Assembly (NCBI GenBank): GCA_900546485.1
Contig: URDK01000073.1
Location: 1 to 14,657 of the forward strand
From: an uncultured Eubacteriales bacterium
GTDB lineage: Bacteria > Bacillota > Clostridia > Oscillospirales > Oscillospiraceae
Reading direction: 5' to 3'
Length of the DNA stretch: 14,657 bases
Part shown: positions 6,801 through 14,657 of the stretch, in pieces
Numbering within the stretch: position 1 is the first letter of the stretch
Layout: every line of letters starts with the position of its first letter
Notes under the pieces: model-generated
What the model was told of the DNA's origin: nothing
The model's database searches: none
The model's input: only the letters and a program-made list of their open reading frames with translations
Position numbers and translations under genes: made by a program

Positions 6801-7681
6801 GCGAGTGCCATGACTGCCCGAGAAACTGCGGAGCCGAGCGCGAAAACGGCGCGCTCGGCCGTTGCCGCTCGCCCTATCTTCCCCGCGCCGCAAGGGCGGC
6901 GGCGCACTACGGCAAGGAGCCCTGCATAAGCGGCACGCGAGGGAGCGGCACCATCTTCTTCACCGGCTGCTCGCTCGGCTGCGTCTACTGCCAGAACCGG
7001 GAGATAGCCTCCGGCGGCGGCATTGAGCTCACGGTGCCGAAGTTGCGCGAGGTCATGCTCCGGCTGCGGGATACTGGCGTGCACAATATCAGTCTCGTCA
7101 CGGCCTCCCACTTCACCCGGCCCATAGCTGAGGCGCTCTCCGGCCTGGACCTCGGCATACCCGTCGTCTGGAACAGCTCCGGCTACGAGAGCGTGGAGTC
7201 GCTCAGGATGCTCGAGGGGCTGGTGCAGATATATATGCCGGACTTCAAGTATTCCCTTGCCGCCCCCGCGGCGAGGTACTCCGATGCGCCGGATTATCCG
7301 GAGGTCGCCGCGGCGGCCACACTCGAGATGTTCCGTCAGGTGGGCGTGTATCAGCTCGACGAGGACGACATTCTCCGCTCTGGCGTGCTCATCCGGCACC
7401 TTATTCTGCCCGGACAGAGCGAAAATTCGCGCGGGGTCATCGACTGGGTGGCGGAGCACTTCCCCATGGGCGGCGTGCTCTTTTCGCTCATGGCACAGTA
7501 TACGCCCATGCCCGGCATAGCGGAGCGCTTCCCGGAGCTGGGCCGCTGCGTCACCGAAGCCGAGGCCGCGGAGCTCTACGACTACCTTATAGCCGCCGGC
7601 ATCGAGGACGGCTACTGGCAGGAACCCGACGCCTCCGGCGAGGACATGATACCCGCCTTCGACGGCACGGGTTTGGATTGA
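6797..7681 (+). CDS. PflX-like radical SAM protein (COG1313 type)
   Basis: A 294-residue radical SAM enzyme related to pyruvate formate-lyase activators. Its own substrate is unknown for the family as I know it. The 4Fe-4S site is the CxxxCxxC motif GCSLGCVYCQN with C58, C62 and C65. An extra N-terminal cysteine cluster (C4, C7, C11, C23 in CHDCPRNCG and GRC) and the EPCISGTRGSGTIFFTG lead-in are the PflX signature. Later blocks include LVTASHF, PVVWNSSGYES, YMPDFKYS, IRHLILPGQSENS and MAQYTPMPG, all typical. The start is TTG at 6797, overlapping the glycosyltransferase stop, with GGGAGG ten bases upstream; starting there keeps all four N-terminal cysteines. No glycyl-radical enzyme lies in the window to indicate a partner. 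Confidence 0.88.
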   Translation: MSECHDCPRNCGAERENGALGRCRSPYLPRAARAAAHYGKEPCISGTRGSGTIFFTGCSLGCVYCQNREIASGGGIELTVPKLREVMLRLRDTGVHNISLVTASHFTRPIAEALSGLDLGIPVVWNSSGYESVESLRMLEGLVQIYMPDFKYSLAAPAARYSDAPDYPEVAAAATLEMFRQVGVYQLDEDDILRSGVLIRHLILPGQSENSRGVIDWVAEHFPMGGVLFSLMAQYTPMPGIAERFPELGRCVTEAEAAELYDYLIAAGIEDGYWQEPDASGEDMIPAFDGTGLD

Positions 7682-7706
7682 CAAAATCCGCTTTCGGGTT
7701 TTTAAT
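7678..7706 (+). promoter_or_regulatory. Predicted strong promoter of the alpha-hydroxy-acid dehydrogenase gene
   Basis: A perfect TTGACA (7678-7683) overlaps the stop codon of the radical SAM gene. It is followed after exactly 17 bases by TTTAAT (7701-7706), five of six to the -10 consensus. Transcription would begin near 7713, leaving a leader of about 36 AT-rich bases before the ribosome site and the start at 7749. The dehydrogenase can therefore be expressed independently of the upstream pair. Confidence 0.7.
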
Positions 7707-7748
7707 GTTCATCAACGGCATAATTACATATATATTGGAGGAAATGTC

Positions 7749-8771
7749 ATGGATTACAAGGAAGTACTCGAAAAGGCGCGCGGGAACATAGGCCCCTACT
7801 GCAAGGCGTGTCCCGTGTGCAACGGCAAGGCCTGCGGCAATTCCATGCCCGGCCCTGGCTCCAAGGGCCCCGGCAACGGCGCTGCCCGCAACTACGACGC
7901 CTGGCAGAAGGTATTCGTGAACATGGACACCATCTGCTCTAACGCCGCCCCCGACACGAGCTTCAAGCTCTTCGGCCACGAGTTCGGCCTGCCCATCTTC
8001 ACTGCCCCCATCGGCGCGCTGCCCATGCACTACAGCGACGCCTACGACGACTTCGCCTATAACGACATCCTCATCCCCACCGCCGTGGAGTGCGGCTCCG
8101 CCTCCTTCACCGGCGACGGAGTGGACCCCGAGATCATGAAGCGCTCGGCCGCGGCCATGGCCAAGGTCGGCGGCATCGGCGTGCCCACCATCAAGCCCTG
8201 GAACAACGAGGCCGTGTTTGAGAAGCTCGACATTCTCAACGAGCTGGGCATCTTCGCCGCCGCGATGGATATCGACGGCGCGGGCCTGCCCTTCCTCAAG
8301 GCCATGAACCCGAACGCGGGCAGCAAGCCCGTGGCCGACCTCAAGGCCGTCATCGACTACGCCAAGATGCCCTTCATCATCAAGGGCATAATGACCGTCG
8401 CGGGCGCCGAGAAGGCGGTCGAGGCGGGTGCGGCCGGCATCGTCGTCTCCAACCATGGCGGCCGTGTGCTGGGCCAGACCCGCGCCACGGCGGACGTCCT
8501 GCCCGAGATCGCCAAGGCTGTTGGCGGCAAGTGCGTCATCTTCGTCGACGGCGGCATCCGTACCGGCGTCGACGTATTCAAGGCCCTCGCGCTGGGCGCG
8601 GACGCTGTGCTCATCGGCCGTCCCTTCGTCCCGGCGGTGTACGGCGGCGAGGCCGAGGGCGCGAAGCTGCTCTTCGCCAAGCTGAAGGCCGAGCTGGTCG
8701 ACACCATGACCATGTGCGGTGCGCACACGCTCGACGAGATCACCGAGGAGAAGGTCTACATAGACAAATGA
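7749..8771 (+). CDS. FMN-dependent alpha-hydroxy-acid dehydrogenase/oxidase with Cys-rich N-terminus
   Basis: A 340-residue TIM-barrel flavoenzyme of the lactate oxidase/glycolate oxidase superfamily, which oxidises 2-hydroxy acids to 2-oxo acids using FMN. Superfamily marks are PIFTAPIGA near 83, the FMN-contacting lysine in FIIKGIMT (K212), the catalytic histidine and arginine in SNHGGR (H236, R239), and the phosphate-binding DGGIRTGVDVFKALALGADAV that begins at D267. The N-terminus differs from characterised lactate oxidases: C18, C21, C24 and C29 lie in YCKACPVCNGKACG, followed by a Gly/Pro-rich stretch, hinting at a bound metal or Fe-S cluster. Substrate specificity cannot be read from sequence. 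The start has GGAGG eight bases upstream. The stop overlaps the next gene's ATG by four bases. Confidence 0.9.
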   Translation: MDYKEVLEKARGNIGPYCKACPVCNGKACGNSMPGPGSKGPGNGAARNYDAWQKVFVNMDTICSNAAPDTSFKLFGHEFGLPIFTAPIGALPMHYSDAYDDFAYNDILIPTAVECGSASFTGDGVDPEIMKRSAAAMAKVGGIGVPTIKPWNNEAVFEKLDILNELGIFAAAMDIDGAGLPFLKAMNPNAGSKPVADLKAVIDYAKMPFIIKGIMTVAGAEKAVEAGAAGIVVSNHGGRVLGQTRATADVLPEIAKAVGGKCVIFVDGGIRTGVDVFKALALGADAVLIGRPFVPAVYGGEAEGAKLLFAKLKAELVDTMTMCGAHTLDEITEEKVYIDK

Positions 8772-9697
8772 GCCTGAGAAAATCGGGACGCGGGCGGTTC
8801 AGGCTGCTCGCGTCCCTTCTCGCGGCCGCGCTGCTGCTCCTTCCCTGCCCTGCATACGCGGACGAGGCACAGGACACGCTGGACGAGACCCTGGAGGAGC
8901 TTTTCGAGCGCTACCGCCTGACGGAGCGGAACTTCGCCCTCGGCTTCCGCGCATTGTCGGACGGGACGGAGTACTGGTACAACGCCGACAAGCTGTTTGA
9001 GACGGCGAGTCTCTACAAGCTGCCGCTGAACATGTATTTCTACGAGCTGGAAGCCACGGGCGAGATAGCGCCGGATGAGCCGATATACGGAGTGCCGCTC
9101 GACCTCTGCCACGAGCAGAGCCTGGTGTATTCAAATAACGAGCTCTCACATAACATGATCGACTGGATAGGCACCTACCGTGACTTCAAGGATATCGCCT
9201 TCGGCTACACGGGCCTGGACGAGAGCGAGCGCGACCAGGATTACTACGCCTGCGGAGGCTTTTCCGCGCGTATGATGGTCGGTATACTGCAAACGCTCTA
9301 CGACGACCCGGACACCTTCGGCCAAGCGATAGAGTACCTCAAGGAGGCTCAGCCGGGGCAGTATCTGGAGAGCGGCGAGTGCGGCCTCGAGGTCGCGCAG
9401 AAGTATGGCTATGAGTATTACGATGAGATACTCAACGTCTGCATCGCGGGCATAGTCTATACGGACGAGCCGTTTTTGATAACAGTGCTCACGCGCGGCG
9501 TGGGCGGGGCCGGGAACCTGATGGGCGAGCTGTGCGACGCCTTTGCCGCCTACGAGCAGACGCGCGAGCGCGTGGAGCCCGAGCCGCCCGACACCGTCGC
9601 CGAGTGTCCCGAGGAACAGATAAGCGCCATAATAAATGATGCCCTGAAATTTGCGCTGCGGCTGACGCCCTTCGCCATTGCCGCCGGAATGATATGA
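8768..9697 (+). CDS. Exported serine hydrolase, class A beta-lactamase-like fold
   Basis: A 309-residue secreted protein of the penicillin-binding/beta-lactamase superfamily. Residues 1-31 form a signal peptide: basic RKSGRGRFR, a long Leu/Ala core, and likely cleavage after AYA31. The catalytic serine and lysine are in ASLYK (S81, K84), the second element is SNN (S122-N124), and KYG (K212-G214) sits where beta-lactamases have KTG. These three elements suggest an active serine hydrolase acting outside the membrane, perhaps on peptidoglycan or peptides. The omega-loop glutamate of true beta-lactamases is not evident, so I do not predict antibiotic resistance. The protein ends in a short hydrophobic run. 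Its ATG overlaps the preceding stop (ATGA), implying co-translation, and the strong terminator begins three bases after its stop. Confidence 0.85.
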   Translation: MSLRKSGRGRFRLLASLLAAALLLLPCPAYADEAQDTLDETLEELFERYRLTERNFALGFRALSDGTEYWYNADKLFETASLYKLPLNMYFYELEATGEIAPDEPIYGVPLDLCHEQSLVYSNNELSHNMIDWIGTYRDFKDIAFGYTGLDESERDQDYYACGGFSARMMVGILQTLYDDPDTFGQAIEYLKEAQPGQYLESGECGLEVAQKYGYEYYDEILNVCIAGIVYTDEPFLITVLTRGVGGAGNLMGELCDAFAAYEQTRERVEPEPPDTVAECPEEQISAIINDALKFALRLTPFAIAAGMI

Positions 9698-9699
9698 GT

Positions 9700-9735
9700 A
9701 AAAGGCCGGGAAACATAAAGTTTCCCGGCCTTTTT
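9700..9735. terminator. Intrinsic terminator, likely bidirectional
   Basis: A perfect 14-bp stem (9701-9714 with 9720-9733, AAAGGCCGGGAAAC on the left arm) closes a 5-base ATAAA loop and is followed by a T run. The A's before the left arm give a U run on the other strand as well. It starts three bases after the stop of the serine hydrolase gene and lies between convergent units, so it probably terminates transcription from both sides. Confidence 0.92.
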
Positions 9736-9759
9736 ATGCCGTTTTATTGAGTTTTAAGC

Positions 9760-9903
9760 CTAGAGATAGCGCATGAAGATGGCCGCGGCCTGCACACGGG
9801 CGGCGGTGACGGCCGCTGTGAACTCGTGGGTATCTACGCTGTCCATGAGGCCCTTCTCCCAAACGTAGTACACGGCGTAGTAGTACCAGCTTTCTTGTGC
9901 CCG
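9760..9903 (-). pseudogene. Orphan S-layer homology (SLH) domain fragment
   Basis: Forty-seven codons ending in TAG read as the end of an SLH domain: ESWYYYAVYYVWEKGLMD, then the late-domain sequence TAARVQAAAIFMRYL. SLH domains usually occur in threes at an end of surface proteins and bind cell-wall polysaccharide, so this would be the last repeat of a longer protein. A TGA in the same frame (9904-9906) stops the reading just before the tryptophan, and the sequence upstream in all three minus frames does not look like SLH or signal peptide. There is no plausible start or ribosome site. It is a gene remnant, or the tail of a gene whose body was lost at a join near 9904. It was probably once transcribed toward the terminator at 9700. 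Confidence 0.75.
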
Positions 9904-9975
9904 TCATATGCCCGTCCCGCACGCCGCATCCCCGCAGTGCCGCAAGAACAAGCTGCAGCCGCCTGTGCGCTTGCT

Positions 9976-11337
9976 TTATTCCTTTATGTCCCCGCGCTTT
10001 TTCAGGTCTTCCACTATCTGCCCGTACATCTTCTCGTCTATCTTATACTTCGCACGGTAGATGAAGTAGCCGACGATTATCATAACGAGCGGGATGACGA
10101 GCATGGAGACCTTGAGGGTCATCTGGCCGGCGGCGTCTATGCTCTCCGCGGCGGTATTGCCGGTTTTGATGCCGCAGAGGACGAGCGTGATGCTGATTAT
10201 GCCCGTCGAGAGCGCACCGCCTATCTTGTTGATGAGAGGCTGGATGGAGAAGGTTATGCTGTCGTTGCGCTTGCCGAGCTTCCACTGGCCGTACTCGATG
10301 GTATCCGCAAGGAACATGAGCATCAGCAGCTGGATAAAGGCCTGGCCCACGAACACGATGACGCCTGCGGCGGCGATGAGGTATATGCTCGCCTCCGCGA
10401 AGAAGAACACAACGTAGCCCGCCGCCAGCAGCACCGTTGCAAAGGTATAGAGCTGCTTTCGGCTGTGCTTCTTGGAAAACGCCGGAAAAACCGCCAGCGC
10501 CGCAAGCTGCGATACGCCGACGACCGCCGCCAGGATAGCGTACATACCCTTGTCGCCGAACACATACTGCATATAGTACATGGCAAAGCCCGTCGTCGTG
10601 CAGTAGCCCACCATGAAGAGCGCCATGGAGAGCGTGGTCCACATGAGCTGGTCGTTCTTGAATAGGACGGAGAACATCTGCTTGAGGCTGGTGCCCTCCT
10701 CGGCCTTGAAGCGCGTCCGGTCCTCCTTCACACCGAAGAGCGTAAAGCACTGGAAGCCAAGCATGGCCACCGTCACCGCCACGGCAACGATAAACCAGCC
10801 GCGCGGAGTATTGCCCATGGCCGAGGTCACGGGCTCCCAGGCGACCATGATGGCGAACATGCCGACGTTGGCGCAGATGCGGGCAAACGCGCCCATGTTC
10901 TCGCGCTTTTTCTGCTCCATGGTCAGCGAGGGCAGCATCGACCAGTAGGCGATGTCGTTCACGCCGTAGGTGATGTCCCAGAGTATGTACGCGAGGCCGA
11001 ACACGACGACGAACCAGTAGTTCGTGAGACCGAAGTCCGCGAACAGTATGAGGAAGAACACGCTGCTCGTCACCGCGCCTATGAGCATGGGCGGCTTGTA
11101 CTTGCCCCAGGGGCTCTTGATGTTGTCGATGATGAGCCCGGTTATGGGGTCGTTGAGCGCGTCGAGCACGCGCAGCACGGTCAGCACCATGCTCGCCGCA
11201 GCGAACACGCCGACGGGCAGGCTAAGCACGTTCGACAGGTAGTACAGCAGCGCGTTGGATTCGAAGGCGTAGAACATATCCCGGCCCACGGTGCCGAGGC
11301 CGAAGAAGTATTTGTTGCGCTTTTCCAGCTTTGTCAC
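9976..11337 (-). CDS. GPH-family sugar:cation symporter (MFS superfamily, MelB/LacS-like)
   Basis: A 453-residue inner-membrane transporter with about twelve hydrophobic helices, of the glycoside-pentoside-hexuronide:cation symporter family. The family signature is at 59-83: DALNDPITGLIIDN followed by SPWGKYKPP, where D63 and D71 correspond to the cation-site helix region of MelB. A second typical block is ADTIEYGQWKLGKRNDS with FSIQPLINKIGGALS before the last helices. No C-terminal IIA-like domain is present, unlike LacS; the protein ends in a charged tail (DLKKRGDIKE). The start is GTG at 11337, 15 bases after the pepT stop, with AGGGG nine bases upstream, so it is second in the pepT operon. 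The substrate cannot be told from sequence; related sugars or glycosides are likely. No terminator is evident in the 72 bases after it. Confidence 0.9.
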   Translation of the reverse strand: MTKLEKRNKYFFGLGTVGRDMFYAFESNALLYYLSNVLSLPVGVFAAASMVLTVLRVLDALNDPITGLIIDNIKSPWGKYKPPMLIGAVTSSVFFLILFADFGLTNYWFVVVFGLAYILWDITYGVNDIAYWSMLPSLTMEQKKRENMGAFARICANVGMFAIMVAWEPVTSAMGNTPRGWFIVAVAVTVAMLGFQCFTLFGVKEDRTRFKAEEGTSLKQMFSVLFKNDQLMWTTLSMALFMVGYCTTTGFAMYYMQYVFGDKGMYAILAAVVGVSQLAALAVFPAFSKKHSRKQLYTFATVLLAAGYVVFFFAEASIYLIAAAGVIVFVGQAFIQLLMLMFLADTIEYGQWKLGKRNDSITFSIQPLINKIGGALSTGIISITLVLCGIKTGNTAAESIDAAGQMTLKVSMLVIPLVMIIVGYFIYRAKYKIDEKMYGQIVEDLKKRGDIKE

Positions 11338-11352
11338 GCTCGATTACCCCTC

Positions 11353-12567
11353 TCAGGCGTAGATTTCGGTTATGCCGCGAATTATCTCAACGCACTTGTC
11401 CATGCCCTCGGCGGTTATGTGCTCATAGGGACCGTGGAAGGCGTAGCCACCGGTGCCGAGGTTCGGGCAGGGCAGGCCCTCCCAGGAAAGCTGCGCGCCG
11501 TCCGTGCCGCCGCGGATGGGCTGGCGGAGCGGCTCCACGCCCGCATTCTCCGTGGCCTTGACGGCGTTTTCGACGAGGTGCATGTAGTCCGGGCGTATCT
11601 TCTCCGCCATATTGCGGTACTGCTCCCGGAAGGAGAGACTCACCGTACCGGCGCCGTAGCGCTCGTTGAGTATCTTCATGATGTGGAACATCGTCTCGCG
11701 GCGCATCTCCAGCTTCTTCGCGTCGTGGTCGCGCAGGATATAGCGCAACTCCGCGCGCTCCGCCGTGCCCGCGATGGCAGTGAGGTGGTAAAAGCCCTCG
11801 TAGCCCTCGGTATACCTCGGCGTCTCGCAGTTCGGCAAGGCGGCATTGAACTCCGTCGCCACCAGTGCGGCGTTCACCATGACGTTCTTAGCGCTGCCCG
11901 GGTGGACGTTAACGCCCGTGATGTTCACGACCGCGGAGCAGGCGTTGAAGTTCTCGTACACGACCTCGCCCTCGGCACCGCCGTCGAGCGTATAGGCGAA
12001 GTCCGCGCCGAGCTTGGGGATGTCGAAGTTCGCCGTGCCGCAGCCGACCTCCTCGTCCGGCGTGAAGCACACGGCTATGCGCCCGTGTGCGATTTCGCCG
12101 CCTTGCAGCTGCTCTATGAGCGTCATTATCTCCGCGATGCCCGCCTTGTCGTCCGCGCCGAGGAGGGTGTCCCCGCTAGCGGTGATGAGCGTGCGGCCCT
12201 TGAGCGAGGGCAAGTGCGGGAACTGCTTTACGCTGAGCGTCCGGCCAGCGCCGAGCTCAAGGTCGCCGCCGTCGTAGTTTTCGTGGAGGATGGGCTTGAC
12301 GTTCTCGCCGGAAGCGTCGGGGGCGGTGTCCATGTGGGCAATCAGGCCCAGGGCAGGCTTGTCCTCACAGCCGGGGGTGGCGGGGATGCTGCCGTAGACA
12401 TAGCAGTGCTCGTCTACCCGGGCATCCTCGATGCCCAGAGCCTTCATCTCCTCCACCAGCTGGCGGGCCAGGTCAAACTCCCGCTCTGCCGAGGGGTGGG
12501 TGCCGCTCTCAGGGTCGGAGGTAGTGTAAACGCGGACATAATTCAACAGTCGCTCGTATGCGCGCAT
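11353..12567 (-). CDS. pepT: Peptidase T (tripeptide aminopeptidase, M20B)
   Basis: A 404-residue cytosolic di-zinc aminopeptidase that removes N-terminal residues from tripeptides. Key residues line up with the E. coli numbering I know: H78 and D80 in IAHMDTAP, D140 in LLGADDKAG, the catalytic E172-E173 pair in TPDEEVG, and D195 in YTLDGG, with the late metal histidine in AFHGPYEHIT. Length is normal. I chose the start at 12567 because AAAGGAG lies nine bases upstream and the family begins at this point; the frame extends 37 codons further, across the promoter. Codon use differs between the two parts: from about 12330 to the start it uses CTG, CCC and CCT with no ATA, whereas the remainder uses ATA, CTC and ACG often. 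The gene may therefore be a join of two related pepT genes within the conserved HMDT region, though the protein still looks intact. Confidence 0.94.
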   Translation of the reverse strand: MRAYERLLNYVRVYTTSDPESGTHPSAEREFDLARQLVEEMKALGIEDARVDEHCYVYGSIPATPGCEDKPALGLIAHMDTAPDASGENVKPILHENYDGGDLELGAGRTLSVKQFPHLPSLKGRTLITASGDTLLGADDKAGIAEIMTLIEQLQGGEIAHGRIAVCFTPDEEVGCGTANFDIPKLGADFAYTLDGGAEGEVVYENFNACSAVVNITGVNVHPGSAKNVMVNAALVATEFNAALPNCETPRYTEGYEGFYHLTAIAGTAERAELRYILRDHDAKKLEMRRETMFHIMKILNERYGAGTVSLSFREQYRNMAEKIRPDYMHLVENAVKATENAGVEPLRQPIRGGTDGAQLSWEGLPCPNLGTGGYAFHGPYEHITAEGMDKCVEIIRGITEIYA

Positions 12568-12597
12568 AAGAATGCTCCTTTGTTTGTATTTGATTCT

Positions 12598-12626
12598 ATG
12601 ATACGCTTTTCCGCGGCAATTTACAA
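12598..12626 (-). promoter_or_regulatory. Predicted pepT promoter
   Basis: On the minus strand TTGTAA (12621-12626) and TATCAT (12598-12603, five of six to consensus) are 17 bases apart. Transcription would begin near 12591, leaving about 24 bases before the pepT start and including its AAAGGAG ribosome site. It lies between the atp terminator and pepT, so pepT and the transporter form their own unit. Confidence 0.68.
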
Positions 12627-12673
12627 GAGGGTGCAGCAGGGGAGCGCAGATCGAAGCGCAGTAAAACAACAAA

Positions 12674-12709
12674 AACACCGTCAGCCCGTTGTGTCAGGCT
12701 GACGGTGTT
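12674..12709 (-). terminator. Intrinsic terminator of the ATP synthase operon
   Basis: A perfect 13-bp stem (12674-12686 with 12697-12709, AACACCGTCAGCC on the left arm) with a 10-base loop. Read on the minus strand it is followed by a T-rich run. It begins 17 bases after the atpC stop, as expected for the end of the atp operon. Confidence 0.92.
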
Positions 12710-12726
12710 CTGTTTGAGGGGAGCGT

Positions 12727-13133
12727 TTAACGCTTGTATTTGGCGGCCGTCTGCAGGCGCTGCATGGCGCGGTCCAGTGCAATCTTGCTCTGGTAGTACT
12801 CGTGCATGCTCTGCTTGTGCTGCAGGCGCTCCTCGGCCCGGATGCGGGCGGCCTCGGCGCGGTTGCGGTCGATATCCTCGGGCCGCTCGGCGCTGTCCAC
12901 CAGCAGCAGGACAAAGGTGGGGGTCACTTCTGCAATGCCGTCGCCCACCAGCACCTCGCGGGTCTCACCGTCCACGGTGAACTTTGCAATGCCCATGTGC
13001 AGGGCCACCAGCACGGGGTTGTGCCCGGCCTGCACGCCGTACACGCCGTCGCCGGTGGGCAGGGTCAGGCTCTCGCAGTAGCCCTGATAGAATTCACCGC
13101 TGGAAGCCGTGATGTTCAGGATGAACTTTTCCA

Positions 13134-13134
<1 letters not shown>
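12727..13134 (-). CDS. atpC: F1F0 ATP synthase epsilon subunit
   Basis: A 135-residue subunit of the F1 central stalk that couples and restrains rotation of the catalytic head. The N-terminal beta sandwich begins MEKFILNITASSGEFYQGYC and contains the family block LTLPTGDGVYGVQAGHNPVLVAL and GIAEV. The C-terminal helical hairpin is the charged, alanine-rich AERPEDIDRNRAEAARIRAEERL followed by LDRAMQRLQTAAK. Length is normal. The start at 13134 shares one base with the atpD stop (TGATG), a typical coupled junction, and a longer frame upstream lies inside atpD. Codon use (CTG, GGC and CCC heavy) resembles the atpD body and the first part of pepT, rather than the glycolysis region. Confidence 0.96.
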
Positions 13135-14552
<1,418 letters not shown>

Positions 14553-14560
14553 TTTCCCCG

Positions 14561-14657
14561 TTATTTCGCCGCCACCGGTGCTGCCGGCTGCGGGATGACG
14601 AGCGAATCGAGCTGCGTGATGCGCTCCCCGTCCTTCACTTCGCCGTTCAGTTCGGCC
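14561..14657 (-). CDS. C-terminus of an unidentified protein (partial)
   Basis: Thirty-one codons from the window edge to a TAA at 14561-14563. The visible tail includes GEVKDGERITQLDSLVIPQP and ends in an Ala/Pro-rich stretch and lysine. The VKDGERI phrase is seen in the last beta strands of several envelope proteins, such as membrane-fusion adaptors, but the piece is too short to assign. It ends eight bases before the ATG of the PNPOx-like leader, suggesting one transcription unit. Codon style (GCG, CCG, TCG) is unlike the Clostridia-like genes on the left. Confidence 0.5.
   Translation of the reverse strand, partial: AELNGEVKDGERITQLDSLVIPQPAAPVAAK

Noticed and set aside
7587..8726. A 379-codon minus-strand frame antisense to the FMN dehydrogenase
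   Set aside because: Shadow of the dehydrogenase gene, whose motifs are complete; the antisense product is low-complexity.
8768..9697. The serine hydrolase as an antibiotic-resistance beta-lactamase
   Set aside because: SxxK, SxN and KxG are present, but no clear omega-loop glutamate is seen and the rest does not resemble known class A enzymes.
12568..12678. A 37-codon extension of pepT resembling a signal peptide
   Set aside because: It covers the pepT promoter; PepT is cytosolic and the start at 12567 gives residue numbering that matches the E. coli enzyme.
11419..12702. A 427-codon plus-strand frame antisense to pepT
   Set aside because: Shadow of pepT; it also reads across the pepT promoter and has no family motifs.

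Overview
The window is GC-rich (clearly above 50%, not counted) and tightly packed. Most of it looks like chromosome of a gut-type member of the Clostridia (Oscillospiraceae/Ruminococcaceae-like). The signs are a clustered set of glycolytic genes led by trmL, a PflX-type radical SAM protein, a Cys-rich FMN alpha-hydroxy-acid dehydrogenase, an S-layer-homology fragment, and strong GGAGG ribosome sites. Taxonomy is inferred from gene content and codon style only.

Layout: (1) 1-245 minus, a partial HU gene (hup). (2) 319-5799 minus, an operon transcribed trmL-pgk-tpiA-gpmI-eno, covering lower glycolysis from 1,3-bisphosphoglycerate to PEP plus triose-phosphate isomerase. (3) A divergent promoter region, 5800-6044, then a plus-strand block: truncated family-2 glycosyltransferase, pflX-like radical SAM gene, FMN alpha-hydroxy-acid dehydrogenase with its own consensus promoter, and an exported serine hydrolase. 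It ends at a strong, probably bidirectional hairpin terminator (9700-9735). (4) 9760-9903 minus, an orphan S-layer-homology fragment. (5) 9976-12567 minus, pepT followed by a GPH-type sugar:cation symporter; a peptidase next to a sugar permease suggests nutrient use. (6) 12674-14552 minus, the end of an ATP synthase operon (atpD'-atpC) with its terminator. (7) 14561-14657 minus, the C-terminus of an unidentified gene.

The most striking property is that several genes are chimeric, with the switch at short conserved stretches. The enolase frame runs through its EEELGD segment straight into the C-terminal part of a MazG nucleotide pyrophosphohydrolase, and the gene after it is hup, a common neighbour of mazG in Clostridia. 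The AtpD frame lacks about 100 N-terminal residues and carries instead the N-terminus of a pyridoxamine-phosphate-oxidase-like (YhbP-type) protein behind a low-complexity leader. pepT changes codon style near its conserved HMDT motif, the glycosyltransferase loses its membrane tail, and an SLH domain is orphaned. Each junction could be a real rearrangement, but several in 15 kb, one probably joining distant lineages, fit a mis-joined metagenome assembly best. I saw no CRISPR array, tRNA, rRNA or intact mobile element, and no convincing new defence or mobile system. The enolase-MazG and PNPOx-AtpD joins are the observations to test first.
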